NCBI GenBank assembly: GCA_002432715.1
Contig: DJGJ01000008.1
Location: 1-21,970 of the forward strand
Origin: Sphaerochaeta sp. UBA5849
Lineage (GTDB): Bacteria; Spirochaetota; Spirochaetia; Sphaerochaetales; Sphaerochaetaceae
Reading direction: 5' to 3'
DNA length: 21,970 nucleotides
Positions within the stretch are counted from its first letter, which is position 1. Every line of letters starts with the position of its first letter. The position numbers were made by a program, and so were the translations under genes. Shown one piece after another: positions 6,398-13,314 of the stretch. The notes below the pieces were generated by a model that was not told the origin of the DNA, ran no database searches, and saw only the letters and a program-made list of their open reading frames with translations.

Positions 6398-7282
6398 ATG
6401 CGCAAGTACACCATGATCGATTCCGATGCGAAATTGTCACAACTGCAGTCCCAATGGAAAGAGAAGGGCATCACCATTGTTGCCATGGATTTTGAAGGTG
6501 AATTCAACCTGCATATCTACGGGGAACACCTATGCCTTATTCAGCTGTTTGATGGATCGGCCTATACGTTGGTCGACCCCTTTGCACTCTCCAAAGACGC
6601 CCTCAAGGCTTTCCTGGAGGATGGTTCGGTCTTGAAGGTCATGTTTGACTGTGCAAGCGACTCCGCCTTGGTGCGCAAGCAGTATGACATTCTGCTCGAA
6701 GGTGTCTACGATATTCGCGTATGCGCCCTTGCCCTTGGGTACACCGGCAACCTTACCGGTCTGGTGGAACGATATATTCCTGAAGCAGCCAAACCCAATC
6801 TTTCCAGCAAGAAGAAGAACCAGATGACCAACTGGCTTGTACGCCCGCTGAAGAACGACCAGATCGAGTATGCCCTTTCAGATGTCGAACACCTCTTGGT
6901 GCTCAAACAAATCCTCGATATAGAGGTTGCAGAGAAAGGCCTGACTGAGAAAGTCGCTCTTGAGATGCAGCAGGCAGGAAAGAGCAAGGGACCGGATAAA
7001 CCGGGGTGGACGAAGTTCTCGTCATGGAAGTATCTGTCCCGCGAAGAGAAGGTCTTCTTGAAGCACTTCTTCCTAGCCCGCGATGAGCTTGCCCGCAAGT
7101 ACAACGTACCTGCCGTCAGAATACTGGAGAAGCATCTGTTGTTGCAGATGGCCAAGAATGTACCGACTTCGGATGCCGACTTCCATGTCTACTGCAACAA
7201 CTGCAATGTCAAAAAACTCACTGAACTGACAAGCAAGCTCAAGAGTGCAAAAGTCAATGCCCTTGCCGAGCTTGGCCGTTGA
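6398..7282 (+). CDS. RNase D-like 3'-5' exonuclease (DEDDy)
   Basis: A 294-aa protein with the DEDDy exonuclease fold. Exo I is MDFEGE (Asp31, Glu33), Exo II is MFDCASDSAL (Asp84 or Asp88), and Exo III has Tyr158 and Asp162 in IEYALSDVEHL. The C-terminal 80 residues look like an HRDC-type helical region (REEKVFLKHFFLARDELARK), as in RNase D, which trims tRNA 3' ends. It is shorter than E. coli RNase D (about 375 aa) and appears to have only one HRDC-like domain. Upstream in-frame starts exist back to 6329, but they fall in the promoter; ATG 6398 fits the leaderless promoter. Its last 29 bases overlap the end of the convergent reductase gene. Confidence 0.85.
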   Translation: MRKYTMIDSDAKLSQLQSQWKEKGITIVAMDFEGEFNLHIYGEHLCLIQLFDGSAYTLVDPFALSKDALKAFLEDGSVLKVMFDCASDSALVRKQYDILLEGVYDIRVCALALGYTGNLTGLVERYIPEAAKPNLSSKKKNQMTNWLVRPLKNDQIEYALSDVEHLLVLKQILDIEVAEKGLTEKVALEMQQAGKSKGPDKPGWTKFSSWKYLSREEKVFLKHFFLARDELARKYNVPAVRILEKHLLLQMAKNVPTSDADFHVYCNNCNVKKLTELTSKLKSAKVNALAELGR

Positions 7283-8183
7283 GCTGCATATGCTCCTTGG
7301 CCTGGACCAAAAGCGATAATGCCTTGCAGGTCGGGGTGGCTATGCCATGTTTTTCGCCCAGCTTGATCACAGTCCCGCAGAACCAGGCGTTTTCAGTTTT
7401 CCTTCCAGCCTCCATATCCTGACACATGGATGTCTTCCCCTCCGAACCGAGGTTGCAGACGATTCTGTGGTTCTGCTCGATCAGGGAGTCTGGAAGCAGT
7501 ACTCCTTCCTTCGCTGCCACCATCTGCACTTCCTTGCAGATCAAATGAGCCAGCTCGAGTACCGCACTCTGGTCGAAGTCTGCATAGGTCGCATACAGGA
7601 GGCTGCTGATCGTATTGTAGGTTGTGTTGAGCATGAACTTGTTCCACATCTCCAACTGGATATCCTCGGGTACGAGATAGGAGATGCCTGCCTTCTCGAA
7701 GAGGTCGGCGATCGCCGTAACCCGTCTGCTGACCTTGTTGTCCTTCTCCCCGAATACGATGCGTCCTTCGGCGGTGTAGGTGATGGCATTGCCTGTGTGG
7801 GTGGAGTTCAGTCCGACGGCGAAGCTGTACAGCACTTTCTCCTGGCCGAACTCCGCTGCAAGGATCTGCTCACTCTCGATGCCGTTGAGCAACGAGAGAA
7901 TGGCAGTATCAGGTCCGATGGAGGACCTCATCAATCCGATGGCATCTTCAAGGTGATGGTTCTTGGTTGCAAGAATGATCAAGTCGGCTGGTTTGGCCTC
8001 CTCGGGCGTGCAGTAGCGAAAGGGAGCACGCTGTCCATTGAGGATGATGCCATCGCTCTCATAGCGCTGTCTGCGCGTTTCGTCGACCAGAAAGCAGACA
8101 TGCTCCCTGCCCAGCAGATTGTGCAGCCGCAGGCCGTAAAGGGCTCCTACCGCCCCGCATCCGATAAGGGTGATGTTTTTCAT
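7254..8183 (-). CDS. 2-dehydropantoate 2-reductase family protein (ApbA/PanE)
   Basis: A 309-aa NADPH-dependent reductase of the ketopantoate reductase family. It has the Rossmann motif GCGAVG at residues 8-13, an ATKNH segment with Lys74, LLNGIE with Asn100, and the MWNKFMLN helix with the catalytic-type Lys, followed by the C-terminal helical domain. The enzyme reduces 2-dehydropantoate to pantoate for coenzyme A synthesis. Paralogues that act on other 2-keto acids are common, and no other pan gene is nearby, so panE is not assigned with certainty. The start is ATG 8183, which overlaps the stop of the upstream peptidase gene (ATGA), so the two genes are co-transcribed and coupled. The 3' end runs 29 bases into the RNase D gene on the opposite strand. 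Confidence 0.88.
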   Translation of the reverse strand: MKNITLIGCGAVGALYGLRLHNLLGREHVCFLVDETRRQRYESDGIILNGQRAPFRYCTPEEAKPADLIILATKNHHLEDAIGLMRSSIGPDTAILSLLNGIESEQILAAEFGQEKVLYSFAVGLNSTHTGNAITYTAEGRIVFGEKDNKVSRRVTAIADLFEKAGISYLVPEDIQLEMWNKFMLNTTYNTISSLLYATYADFDQSAVLELAHLICKEVQMVAAKEGVLLPDSLIEQNHRIVCNLGSEGKTSMCQDMEAGRKTENAWFCGTVIKLGEKHGIATPTCKALSLLVQAKEHMQLNGQARQGH

Positions 8184-9250
8184 AGCGTAGCCAACTCCAA
8201 AACCAGCGAAAGCAGTCGCTTCAGTTCTTCGATGGGAATGTACTCGCTTGTCGTATGCGCCTCCTCGTAGCCGATGCTGCACACCAAGGTGGGAATGCCA
8301 AGCTCATTGAGGATGTTTGCATCGCTTCCGCCCAACGTGGGCTCTTCACGGTAGGGGAGTCCGAGCTTGGTGCACGCTCGCCGGAAGGTTGCCAGAACAG
8401 GGCTGTCGTGGTGATGGTGATAGACCTCATAGAGGTGTTCGTGCTGTATTTCAACCCTCCCTCCATGCCTTTGGGCTGCATCCTGGAGAGCTTGTTTCAT
8501 CTTGTCGGTCTGCTTCTTAAGCTTGGCATTGTCCAGGCTGCGGGCCTCGAAGACGAGCTGGGCCTTGTCACAGACAATATTCTTTGCCCCGGGGGCTATG
8601 AAGGAGCCGACGTTGGCGGTGGTCTCGCTGTCGATGCGTAGCAGCGGCATGGCACTTATTGCATCACTGGCCATCTGGATGGCGCTGATGCCGCTTTCGG
8701 GTTTGAAGCCGGCATGGGCTCCCTTTCCATGGAAAACGGCCTCGATTTTGTCGTAGGAGGGAGCGGCCGTGACGGCCAGACCCACACACTGTGAAGCATC
8801 AAAGGTGAAGCCGTACTGGACGGCTGAGAGCTTGTCGATCTCAAGCCGCTTGGCTCCGAGCAGGCCCTGTTCCTCGGCGGTGGTGAAGAGAATGACGAGG
8901 TTCGGATGGGCAAGCTGCTTCTCCTTGATCGTCCGCAAGGCGGTAAGGATGGCGGCGACGGCTGCCTTGTCATCGGCCCCGAGTGCTGTCGTCCCATCGG
9001 TTTTGATGACTCCGTTCTCGATGACCGCCTTCGCCCCTCGTGCCAGCTCGACCGTATCCATATGGGCGTTGAGCAGGATGGTGGGGCCCTCTCCCATTAG
9101 ATAGCCGTAGAGATTTCCCGCTTCGTCATAGTCGGTGCTCAGTCCTGCCTCAAGCAGTGCATGCTCGAGCAACAAGGAAATCTTCTGCTCCTCGAAGGAG
9201 GGTGAATCGAAGGCAACCAAATCAAGGAATGTGTCCATAAGAGTTTGCAT
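8180..9250 (-). CDS. M20 family peptidase, PepT-like
   Basis: A 356-aa di-zinc peptidase of family M20 (tripeptidase T-like branch). Metal-site motifs in order are NAHMDTV (His63, Asp65), GADDKAAV (Asp93), the catalytic TAEEQG (Glu126, Glu127), Asp151 in FTFDAS, and a C-terminal HTTSEY. The dimerisation (lid) domain, including GKGAHAGF, occupies about residues 175-275, followed by GGSDAN. It probably trims small peptides in the cytosol. The much longer open frame extends upstream to 9937, but ATG 9250 lies 6 bases after a TATAGT box and similarity begins there. There is no Shine-Dalgarno, so leaderless translation is likely. It is the first gene of a two-gene unit with the ketopantoate-reductase-like gene. 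Confidence 0.9.
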   Translation of the reverse strand: MQTLMDTFLDLVAFDSPSFEEQKISLLLEHALLEAGLSTDYDEAGNLYGYLMGEGPTILLNAHMDTVELARGAKAVIENGVIKTDGTTALGADDKAAVAAILTALRTIKEKQLAHPNLVILFTTAEEQGLLGAKRLEIDKLSAVQYGFTFDASQCVGLAVTAAPSYDKIEAVFHGKGAHAGFKPESGISAIQMASDAISAMPLLRIDSETTANVGSFIAPGAKNIVCDKAQLVFEARSLDNAKLKKQTDKMKQALQDAAQRHGGRVEIQHEHLYEVYHHHHDSPVLATFRRACTKLGLPYREEPTLGGSDANILNELGIPTLVCSIGYEEAHTTSEYIPIEELKRLLSLVLELATL

Positions 9251-9256
9251 GTTCCG

Positions 9257-9286
9257 ACTATAGCACAGGAAAAATTGCTTTGACCA
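9257..9286 (-). promoter_or_regulatory. Putative leaderless promoter of the M20 peptidase
   Basis: On the minus strand TGGTCA (9281-9286, 4 of 6), an 18-base spacer and TATAGT (9257-9262, 5 of 6). The -10 ends 6 bases before the ATG (start at 9250). The -35 overlaps the -35 of the divergent reductase promoter. Confidence 0.6.
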
Positions 9287-9307
9287 CACCTTTGTGTGTT
9301 GTATAGT
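9280..9307 (+). promoter_or_regulatory. Putative leaderless promoter of the aldo/keto reductase
   Basis: TTGACC (9280-9285, 5 of 6), a 16-base spacer and TATAGT (9302-9307, 5 of 6). The -10 ends 6 bases before ATG 9314, and the six bases GTAGCT hold no Shine-Dalgarno. This is the best-matching promoter of the leaderless set in the window. Confidence 0.7.
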
Positions 9308-9313
9308 GTAGCT

Positions 9314-10318
9314 ATGAACACCTATACAGCAGCACAGACACGTTATGATGGTATGCAGTACCGCTATGCAGGACACAGTGGTTTGAAACTTCCTGTTCTC
9401 TCGTTGGGCCTTTGGCACAACTTCGGTGACGGCGTTGACGATGCAGTATGCCGTCAGATGATCGCCACCGCATTCGATCATGGGATAACCCATTTCGACC
9501 TTGCCAACAACTATGGGCCTCCGGCCGGCAGTGCCGAAGTCAGGTTTGGGAGAATGCTCTCGGAGCAGTTCGGCGCCTATCGCGATGAGATGCTTATTTC
9601 CACCAAGGCAGGCTATTACATGTGGCCCGGTCCCTACGGGGATTGGGGAAGCCGCAAGTATCTGATCGCCAGCTGTGATGCAAGCCTGAAGCGCATGGGC
9701 CTTGAGTATGTGGATATTTTCTATCACCACCGTCCCGATCCCAATACCCCGCTTGAGGAGACGATGGGAGCCCTTGCCCAGCTGGTAAGGCAGGGAAAGG
9801 CGTTGTATGTAGGAATCTCCAACTACCATAGAGCGGAGGCCGTGAAGGCCATTGCCCTTTTGAAAGAGCTTGGCTGTCCTTGCGTGTTGAACCAGGTCCG
9901 TTACTCCCTGCTGGACCGCTGGGTCGAGGATGACCACCTTCTTGATGGGATGAAAGGCGAGGCGGGGGCCATCTGCTTCTCGCCCCTCGCCCAGGGCTTG
10001 CTTTCAGACCGTTACCTCGAGGGGACCATCCCCCCTGATTCCCGTGCAAGCAAGAGTCATTTCCTCAAGCCGGAAACGATCACCAAAGAGCGGGTGGAGT
10101 TGCTCAACGGCCTGAACACCATTGCCCGAAAACGCGGGCAGAGCCTGTCCGAGATGGCCATCTCCTGGCTATTGGTGGACAAGCGGGTCACCAGCGTGCT
10201 CATCGGAGCCAGCAGTGCCGAACAAGTGAAGGTGAACCTGAAGGCGGTGGGAAAGAGCCCTGATTTCAGCCAAGAGGAACTCTCCTCCATCGATGAACTG
10301 TGCATGAGGTGGAAATAA
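9314..10318 (+). CDS. Aldo/keto reductase, YghZ-like (L-glyceraldehyde 3-phosphate reductase family)
   Basis: A 334-aa (beta/alpha)8 NADPH-dependent oxidoreductase. The catalytic tetrad is visible: Asp62 and Tyr67 (FDLANNYG), Lys98 (STKAGY) and His138 or His139 (FYHHRPD). The NADPH-binding region SVLIGAS is near the C-terminus. The N-terminus MQYRYAGHSGLKLPVLSLGL, the loop FDLANNYGPPAGSAE and the length match the AKR14/YghZ group, which reduces methylglyoxal and L-glyceraldehyde 3-phosphate. Its likely role is aldehyde detoxification. An in-frame GTG at 9296 would place the start upstream of the -10 box, so ATG 9314 is taken. It is transcribed divergently from the M20 peptidase and has no clear terminator; a weak GCATC/GATGC hairpin follows the stop. 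Confidence 0.93.
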   Translation: MNTYTAAQTRYDGMQYRYAGHSGLKLPVLSLGLWHNFGDGVDDAVCRQMIATAFDHGITHFDLANNYGPPAGSAEVRFGRMLSEQFGAYRDEMLISTKAGYYMWPGPYGDWGSRKYLIASCDASLKRMGLEYVDIFYHHRPDPNTPLEETMGALAQLVRQGKALYVGISNYHRAEAVKAIALLKELGCPCVLNQVRYSLLDRWVEDDHLLDGMKGEAGAICFSPLAQGLLSDRYLEGTIPPDSRASKSHFLKPETITKERVELLNGLNTIARKRGQSLSEMAISWLLVDKRVTSVLIGASSAEQVKVNLKAVGKSPDFSQEELSSIDELCMRWK

Positions 10319-10427
10319 GCATCTGAGTGGATGCAGCTGAAGTAGATGCCCGAACGATAGGCAGCAGCGATTGCAAACCATACGGGCTTTTGTGCATCAG
10401 CTGGTCCCCGGTGACGAGAATGGCCTT
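10319..10427 (-). pseudogene. Decayed C-terminal remnant of a B12-binding-domain protein
   Basis: Reading on in the same minus-strand frame beyond the TAG of the 111-aa ORF gives KAILVTGDQLMHKSPYG and then STSAASTQMLIS. From memory of the family, cobalamin-binding regulatory proteins have a YLxALLxGD segment at this point and, about 50 residues later, an EHxxTAxTQxxMS helix. The remnant thus looks like two conserved pieces brought together by an internal deletion, with a stop codon between the ORF and the first piece. It runs right up to the aldo/keto reductase stop. This is recalled similarity, not a search result. Confidence 0.45.
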
Positions 10428-10763
10428 CTACAGGTAGCTTTTCGCCAGATCGACCTGCTCAGAGTTGAACAGCTCATCGGTGAATAGCGAAAGCACATGG
10501 TAGTGATCGACCATCTGGTCCTTCATGAGGTTGCACAAGAGCTCAAAGAGCCACACGGCGTAGTTGGAAAAAATGTTCTCGTCCTGCAGATTGACTGCAG
10601 TGGTGAGGAAGCTGAAATTATACAGGATATCCTGGAACATCAGCTGCTTGCGTCGCTCGTCCATTTCAAGAGAGAGCTTGGAGTCGGTTGCAAATTGCTG
10701 GTCGAAGACTTTCTGGGCCAAGGTTATGAGCTTTGGGTCGATGCCCGAAAGGAGAAGACTCAT
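10428..10763 (-). CDS. Hypothetical protein, probable N-terminal fragment of a B12-binding regulator
   Basis: A 111-aa helical protein with a strong ribosome-binding site (AGGAGG, about 6 bases before ATG 10763), so it may still be translated. The region DERRKQLMFQDILYNFSFLT...FSNYAVWLFELLCN resembles the N-terminal helical region that precedes cobalamin-binding domains in spirochaete and clostridial proteins (R-x-K-x-L-x-D, then F-x-x-Y-x-x-W). The frame ends at TAG 10428 just after AKSYL, where a full-length relative would continue into the B12-binding module. It follows the GntR gene by 68 bases on the same strand and could be read through from the TRAP operon. It could instead be a genuine stand-alone small protein. 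Confidence 0.55.
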   Translation of the reverse strand: MSLLLSGIDPKLITLAQKVFDQQFATDSKLSLEMDERRKQLMFQDILYNFSFLTTAVNLQDENIFSNYAVWLFELLCNLMKDQMVDHYHVLSLFTDELFNSEQVDLAKSYL

Positions 10764-10831
10764 GGATTGCCTCCTGATGAGAGTCCACCCCCAAGCTTAT
10801 CAGTAATGGTCACATTGGATACCTGCAAACG

Positions 10832-11566
10832 TCAGGAGCTGCTTTCCTTATTCGATGCACCTTGTTTGTCAAAGAATTGGACGTTGAGGCTTGAGACTCT
10901 CAGGTGGTCGACCATTGCCTGGTGGACCGCCTTTGCATCCCGGTTGAGCAGGGCCTGGTAAATCTCCCGGTGACGCTTGATTGCATCTTCGATGCCGCCT
11001 TCGATGAGGATGCCTTTTCCCATGTAGTCACGCAAAAGGGAGGTGAGCACCCCGACGAACATGCTAAGCAGCTCATTGCCGGTGGCCTGGGCGATGGCGA
11101 TATGGAACTGTTCGTCCAGCTTGACCCGCTCCTTGAGCGGAAGGCTCTTGTCCTCGAACTTGGACAGGATCCTGTCCATCTCCTTCAACTGCTCGTCGGT
11201 GATGCATTTCACCGCCTGGTCCACGGAGCTGAGCTCCAAAATTTCGCGCATCTGTGTCAGGTCGTCGCTCTTGATGCGGTCGACCTGCATGATGCGGTTG
11301 ATGGCATTCATGACGGTATCGTTTTCCGGTCGGGTGATATAGGCTCCACTGCCGTTCTTGAGCGTGATCAAGCCCCTTTCCTGCAGCAGCTTGAGAGCTT
11401 CCCGGATGACCGGTCGGCTGACATTGTACTGCTTGGCAAGCTTCATCTCTCCTGGAAGTTTCTCAGCCACTTTACTGGTGGGAGAGGAGAGGATCACCTC
11501 CTCCAGATGGTCTGCAATCTGCTGGCTGAGGTTTACCCGTGAGAGTGAGAAGTGTGAAATGTCCAT
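10832..11566 (-). CDS. GntR family transcriptional regulator, FadR/FCD subfamily
   Basis: A 244-aa repressor-type protein. The winged helix covers residues about 8-75 with LPGEMKLAKQYNVSRPVIREAL and GLITLKNGSGAYI. An all-helical FCD effector domain covers about 95-225. Metal or ligand-binding residues are suggested by FHIAIAQATGN, RHREIYQALLNRDA and MVDHLR (three His plus an Asp). FCD regulators usually sense the substrate or an intermediate of the linked pathway, typically an organic acid. The start is set by AGGAGGAGGT (complement of 11571-11580). It is the last intact gene of the TRAP/aldolase operon, 48 bases after the aldolase. A likely operator is the inverted repeat inside the dctP promoter. 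Confidence 0.93.
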   Translation of the reverse strand: MDISHFSLSRVNLSQQIADHLEEVILSSPTSKVAEKLPGEMKLAKQYNVSRPVIREALKLLQERGLITLKNGSGAYITRPENDTVMNAINRIMQVDRIKSDDLTQMREILELSSVDQAVKCITDEQLKEMDRILSKFEDKSLPLKERVKLDEQFHIAIAQATGNELLSMFVGVLTSLLRDYMGKGILIEGGIEDAIKRHREIYQALLNRDAKAVHQAMVDHLRVSSLNVQFFDKQGASNKESSS

Positions 11567-11614
11567 GGGAACCTCCTCCTATCCAGTCATCTTACTAAAT
11601 TCGGACCCCTGCAT

Positions 11615-12382
11615 CTAGGTTCTACCAACCATTGCAAAGGTTCTCTTGGCTCCTTGATGGAGAAAGGAGATATCATCGCCGCAGCTGATGAAATCCACTC
11701 CCATCTCTTGGTATATCCTGATCGTCCTCTCATCCGGCCCGATCGAGACACCGACCGGCTTGTCAGCCTTCTTGGCTGCCTTGACCACCTGGTTTGCAAG
11801 TGCAAGCACCTTCTCGTTCAGGCTGTCGCCGAGCAGGCCGATGGAGGCCGAAAGGTCGTTCGGGCCGATGATCACCGCATCGAGGGCGGGCAGGGCTAGT
11901 ATTGCCTCAATGCGCTGTACCGCCCGTATGTGCTCGATCTGGATGATCCTGACAAAACTCTCCCTGCTTGCAGAAAGGTAGGTTTTCAAATCCTGTTGAT
12001 TATACGCTATGGCGCGCCTGGGACCGAACCCCCGAGTTCCCTCCGGTGGATACAGGCAGAGTTCCAAAACCTTTCGGGCTTCAATCTCGTCCATCACCTG
12101 GGGGATGATGATGCCGTCGATGCCCATCTCAAGGACATACTTGATGTCTTGCATCTGCTGGCCCGCTGCCCGTACAAAGGCTGCAGCCCCGCCGGCATTG
12201 GCCGCCATGACATGAAGCAGAAGATTCTGCTTGTCAAACGGCCCATGCTCGGCATCGATCCAGATGAAGTCGTAGCCATAGCGGGCAAGAGCTTCGGTGA
12301 TGGCAGGGTCATTGAGAAATACGTGCCCGCCCAGAACTGAACCCGACTTCAACCTGGTGCGAAACTCAGAGCCCCGGTTCAT
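11615..12382 (-). CDS. HpcH/HpaI family aldolase
   Basis: A 255-aa class II (metal-dependent) aldolase/lyase of the HpaI family, which cleaves 4-hydroxy-2-keto acids to pyruvate (or a 2-keto acid) plus an aldehyde. Seen are the catalytic His in DAEHGPF (about residue 45), the substrate Arg in AFVRAA, GIDGIIIPQV, PPEGTRGFGPRRA, and the metal-binding Glu (QIEHIRA) and Asp (IGPNDLSASIG). Close relatives act on 2-keto-3-deoxy sugar acids (RhmA, GarL) or 4-hydroxy-2-oxoheptanedioate. The substrate here is not determined. Its ATG overlaps the stop of the DHDPS-like gene (ATGA). Its own RBS is weak, consistent with translational coupling. Confidence 0.93.
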   Translation of the reverse strand: MNRGSEFRTRLKSGSVLGGHVFLNDPAITEALARYGYDFIWIDAEHGPFDKQNLLLHVMAANAGGAAAFVRAAGQQMQDIKYVLEMGIDGIIIPQVMDEIEARKVLELCLYPPEGTRGFGPRRAIAYNQQDLKTYLSASRESFVRIIQIEHIRAVQRIEAILALPALDAVIIGPNDLSASIGLLGDSLNEKVLALANQVVKAAKKADKPVGVSIGPDERTIRIYQEMGVDFISCGDDISFLHQGAKRTFAMVGRT

Positions 12383-13302
12383 AGCTTGAGCCCCAAAAGC
12401 GTGCGCATCTCCGCTTCCATTCTGATCAGGCTCTGAATCTCCAACCGGGCATTCTCGTTGAGCAGGGAGACAGGCTTGGAGCGGGTGACCAGGCTCATCG
12501 GTACATCGGTGAGGTCGTAGTGGTATTTGGCATTGATGGGATAGGCTCGTGCTTCGGTGACTGCAGCAACGGTAAGGAAGTCCATGACCTTGCGTGCAAG
12601 GACGGGTTCCGTTTTGAAGTGCTCATACATCCACTTGTAGATGTCGATGTGGAAGTTCGCCATAACCCCGTTGTAGCCGACATAGCCTGCGATCCAGGAG
12701 TCCAGAAGGGTGGCGGTGTTGGCGTTGAACAGGGCCAGCTTGGTTCCCTTGACCAGTTCGACACGGCGTTTCTCGATTTTCAGGGAACAGGAGACGTCCT
12801 TGAGGAAGACCAGCTTGTCTTCCTTTGCAGCCCAGGCCAAAAAATCGTCGGTAAGCAGCCTCAGATAGGGATAGGGGCACTCATACAGGCCGAAGGTGAC
12901 ATCGGGAAGCTGCTCAAAGATGTCTTGGGCGTTGGCATTGAAGACCGAGCTGTCCTCGTCGGCCTTTGCCAGGCGGTTGGAGACCAGCACCACGGCATCG
13001 ACTCCTGTCTGGGCCATGGCTCCCAGCTCATCGATCTGTTGTTTGTGGTCGTCGCTGGTATGGCCGCTTGCGATGACCTTTACCCGGCCTTCGGCAGCCT
13101 CGACGACCGCCTTGGCTATATCGAGCTTCTCCTGTGGGGAGAGAAAGAACATCTCGCTGGACTGGCAGACGGCGAAGATGCCGTCGGCGCCCCGGTCGAT
13201 ATACCAGTTGGCAAGAGCCTTCACTGCCGGAAAGTCTACCTTGTTGTCAGCAGTGAAGGGGGTGATCATGGTCGGCCAGCAGCCGTTATAGGGTGTTTTC
13301 AT
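12379..13302 (-). CDS. Dihydrodipicolinate synthase/N-acetylneuraminate lyase family protein
   Basis: A 307-aa class I (Schiff-base) aldolase-fold enzyme. Lys168 in VFLKDVS is the expected Schiff-base lysine and Tyr140 in GLYECPYPY the catalytic tyrosine. The usual GTTGE substrate loop is replaced by CQSSEM (residues 46-51), so it is unlikely to be the lysine-pathway DapA and more likely a catabolic keto-acid lyase or dehydratase. I chose ATG 13302. AAGGAG (complement of 13311-13316) is 8 bases from it but only 2 bases from the alternative ATG at 13308, which would add two residues. That RBS overlaps the dctM stop. It sits in the TRAP operon between the permease and the HpaI aldolase. Confidence 0.9.
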   Translation of the reverse strand: MKTPYNGCWPTMITPFTADNKVDFPAVKALANWYIDRGADGIFAVCQSSEMFFLSPQEKLDIAKAVVEAAEGRVKVIASGHTSDDHKQQIDELGAMAQTGVDAVVLVSNRLAKADEDSSVFNANAQDIFEQLPDVTFGLYECPYPYLRLLTDDFLAWAAKEDKLVFLKDVSCSLKIEKRRVELVKGTKLALFNANTATLLDSWIAGYVGYNGVMANFHIDIYKWMYEHFKTEPVLARKVMDFLTVAAVTEARAYPINAKYHYDLTDVPMSLVTRSKPVSLLNENARLEIQSLIRMEAEMRTLLGLKL

Positions 13303-13314
13303 TGACATAACTCC

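Noticed and set aside
9251..9937. N-terminal extension of the M20 peptidase frame to 585 codons
   Set aside because: The extension lies antisense to the aldo/keto reductase, has no family similarity, and would span the peptidase's own promoter.
10904..11542. A 212-codon plus-strand frame opposite the GntR regulator
   Set aside because: Antisense shadow of a gene with clear winged-helix and FCD motifs and a strong RBS.
12520..13305. Plus-strand frame of 261 codons opposite the DHDPS-like gene
   Set aside because: No family similarity; the minus strand has the catalytic Lys and Tyr, an RBS and operon context.
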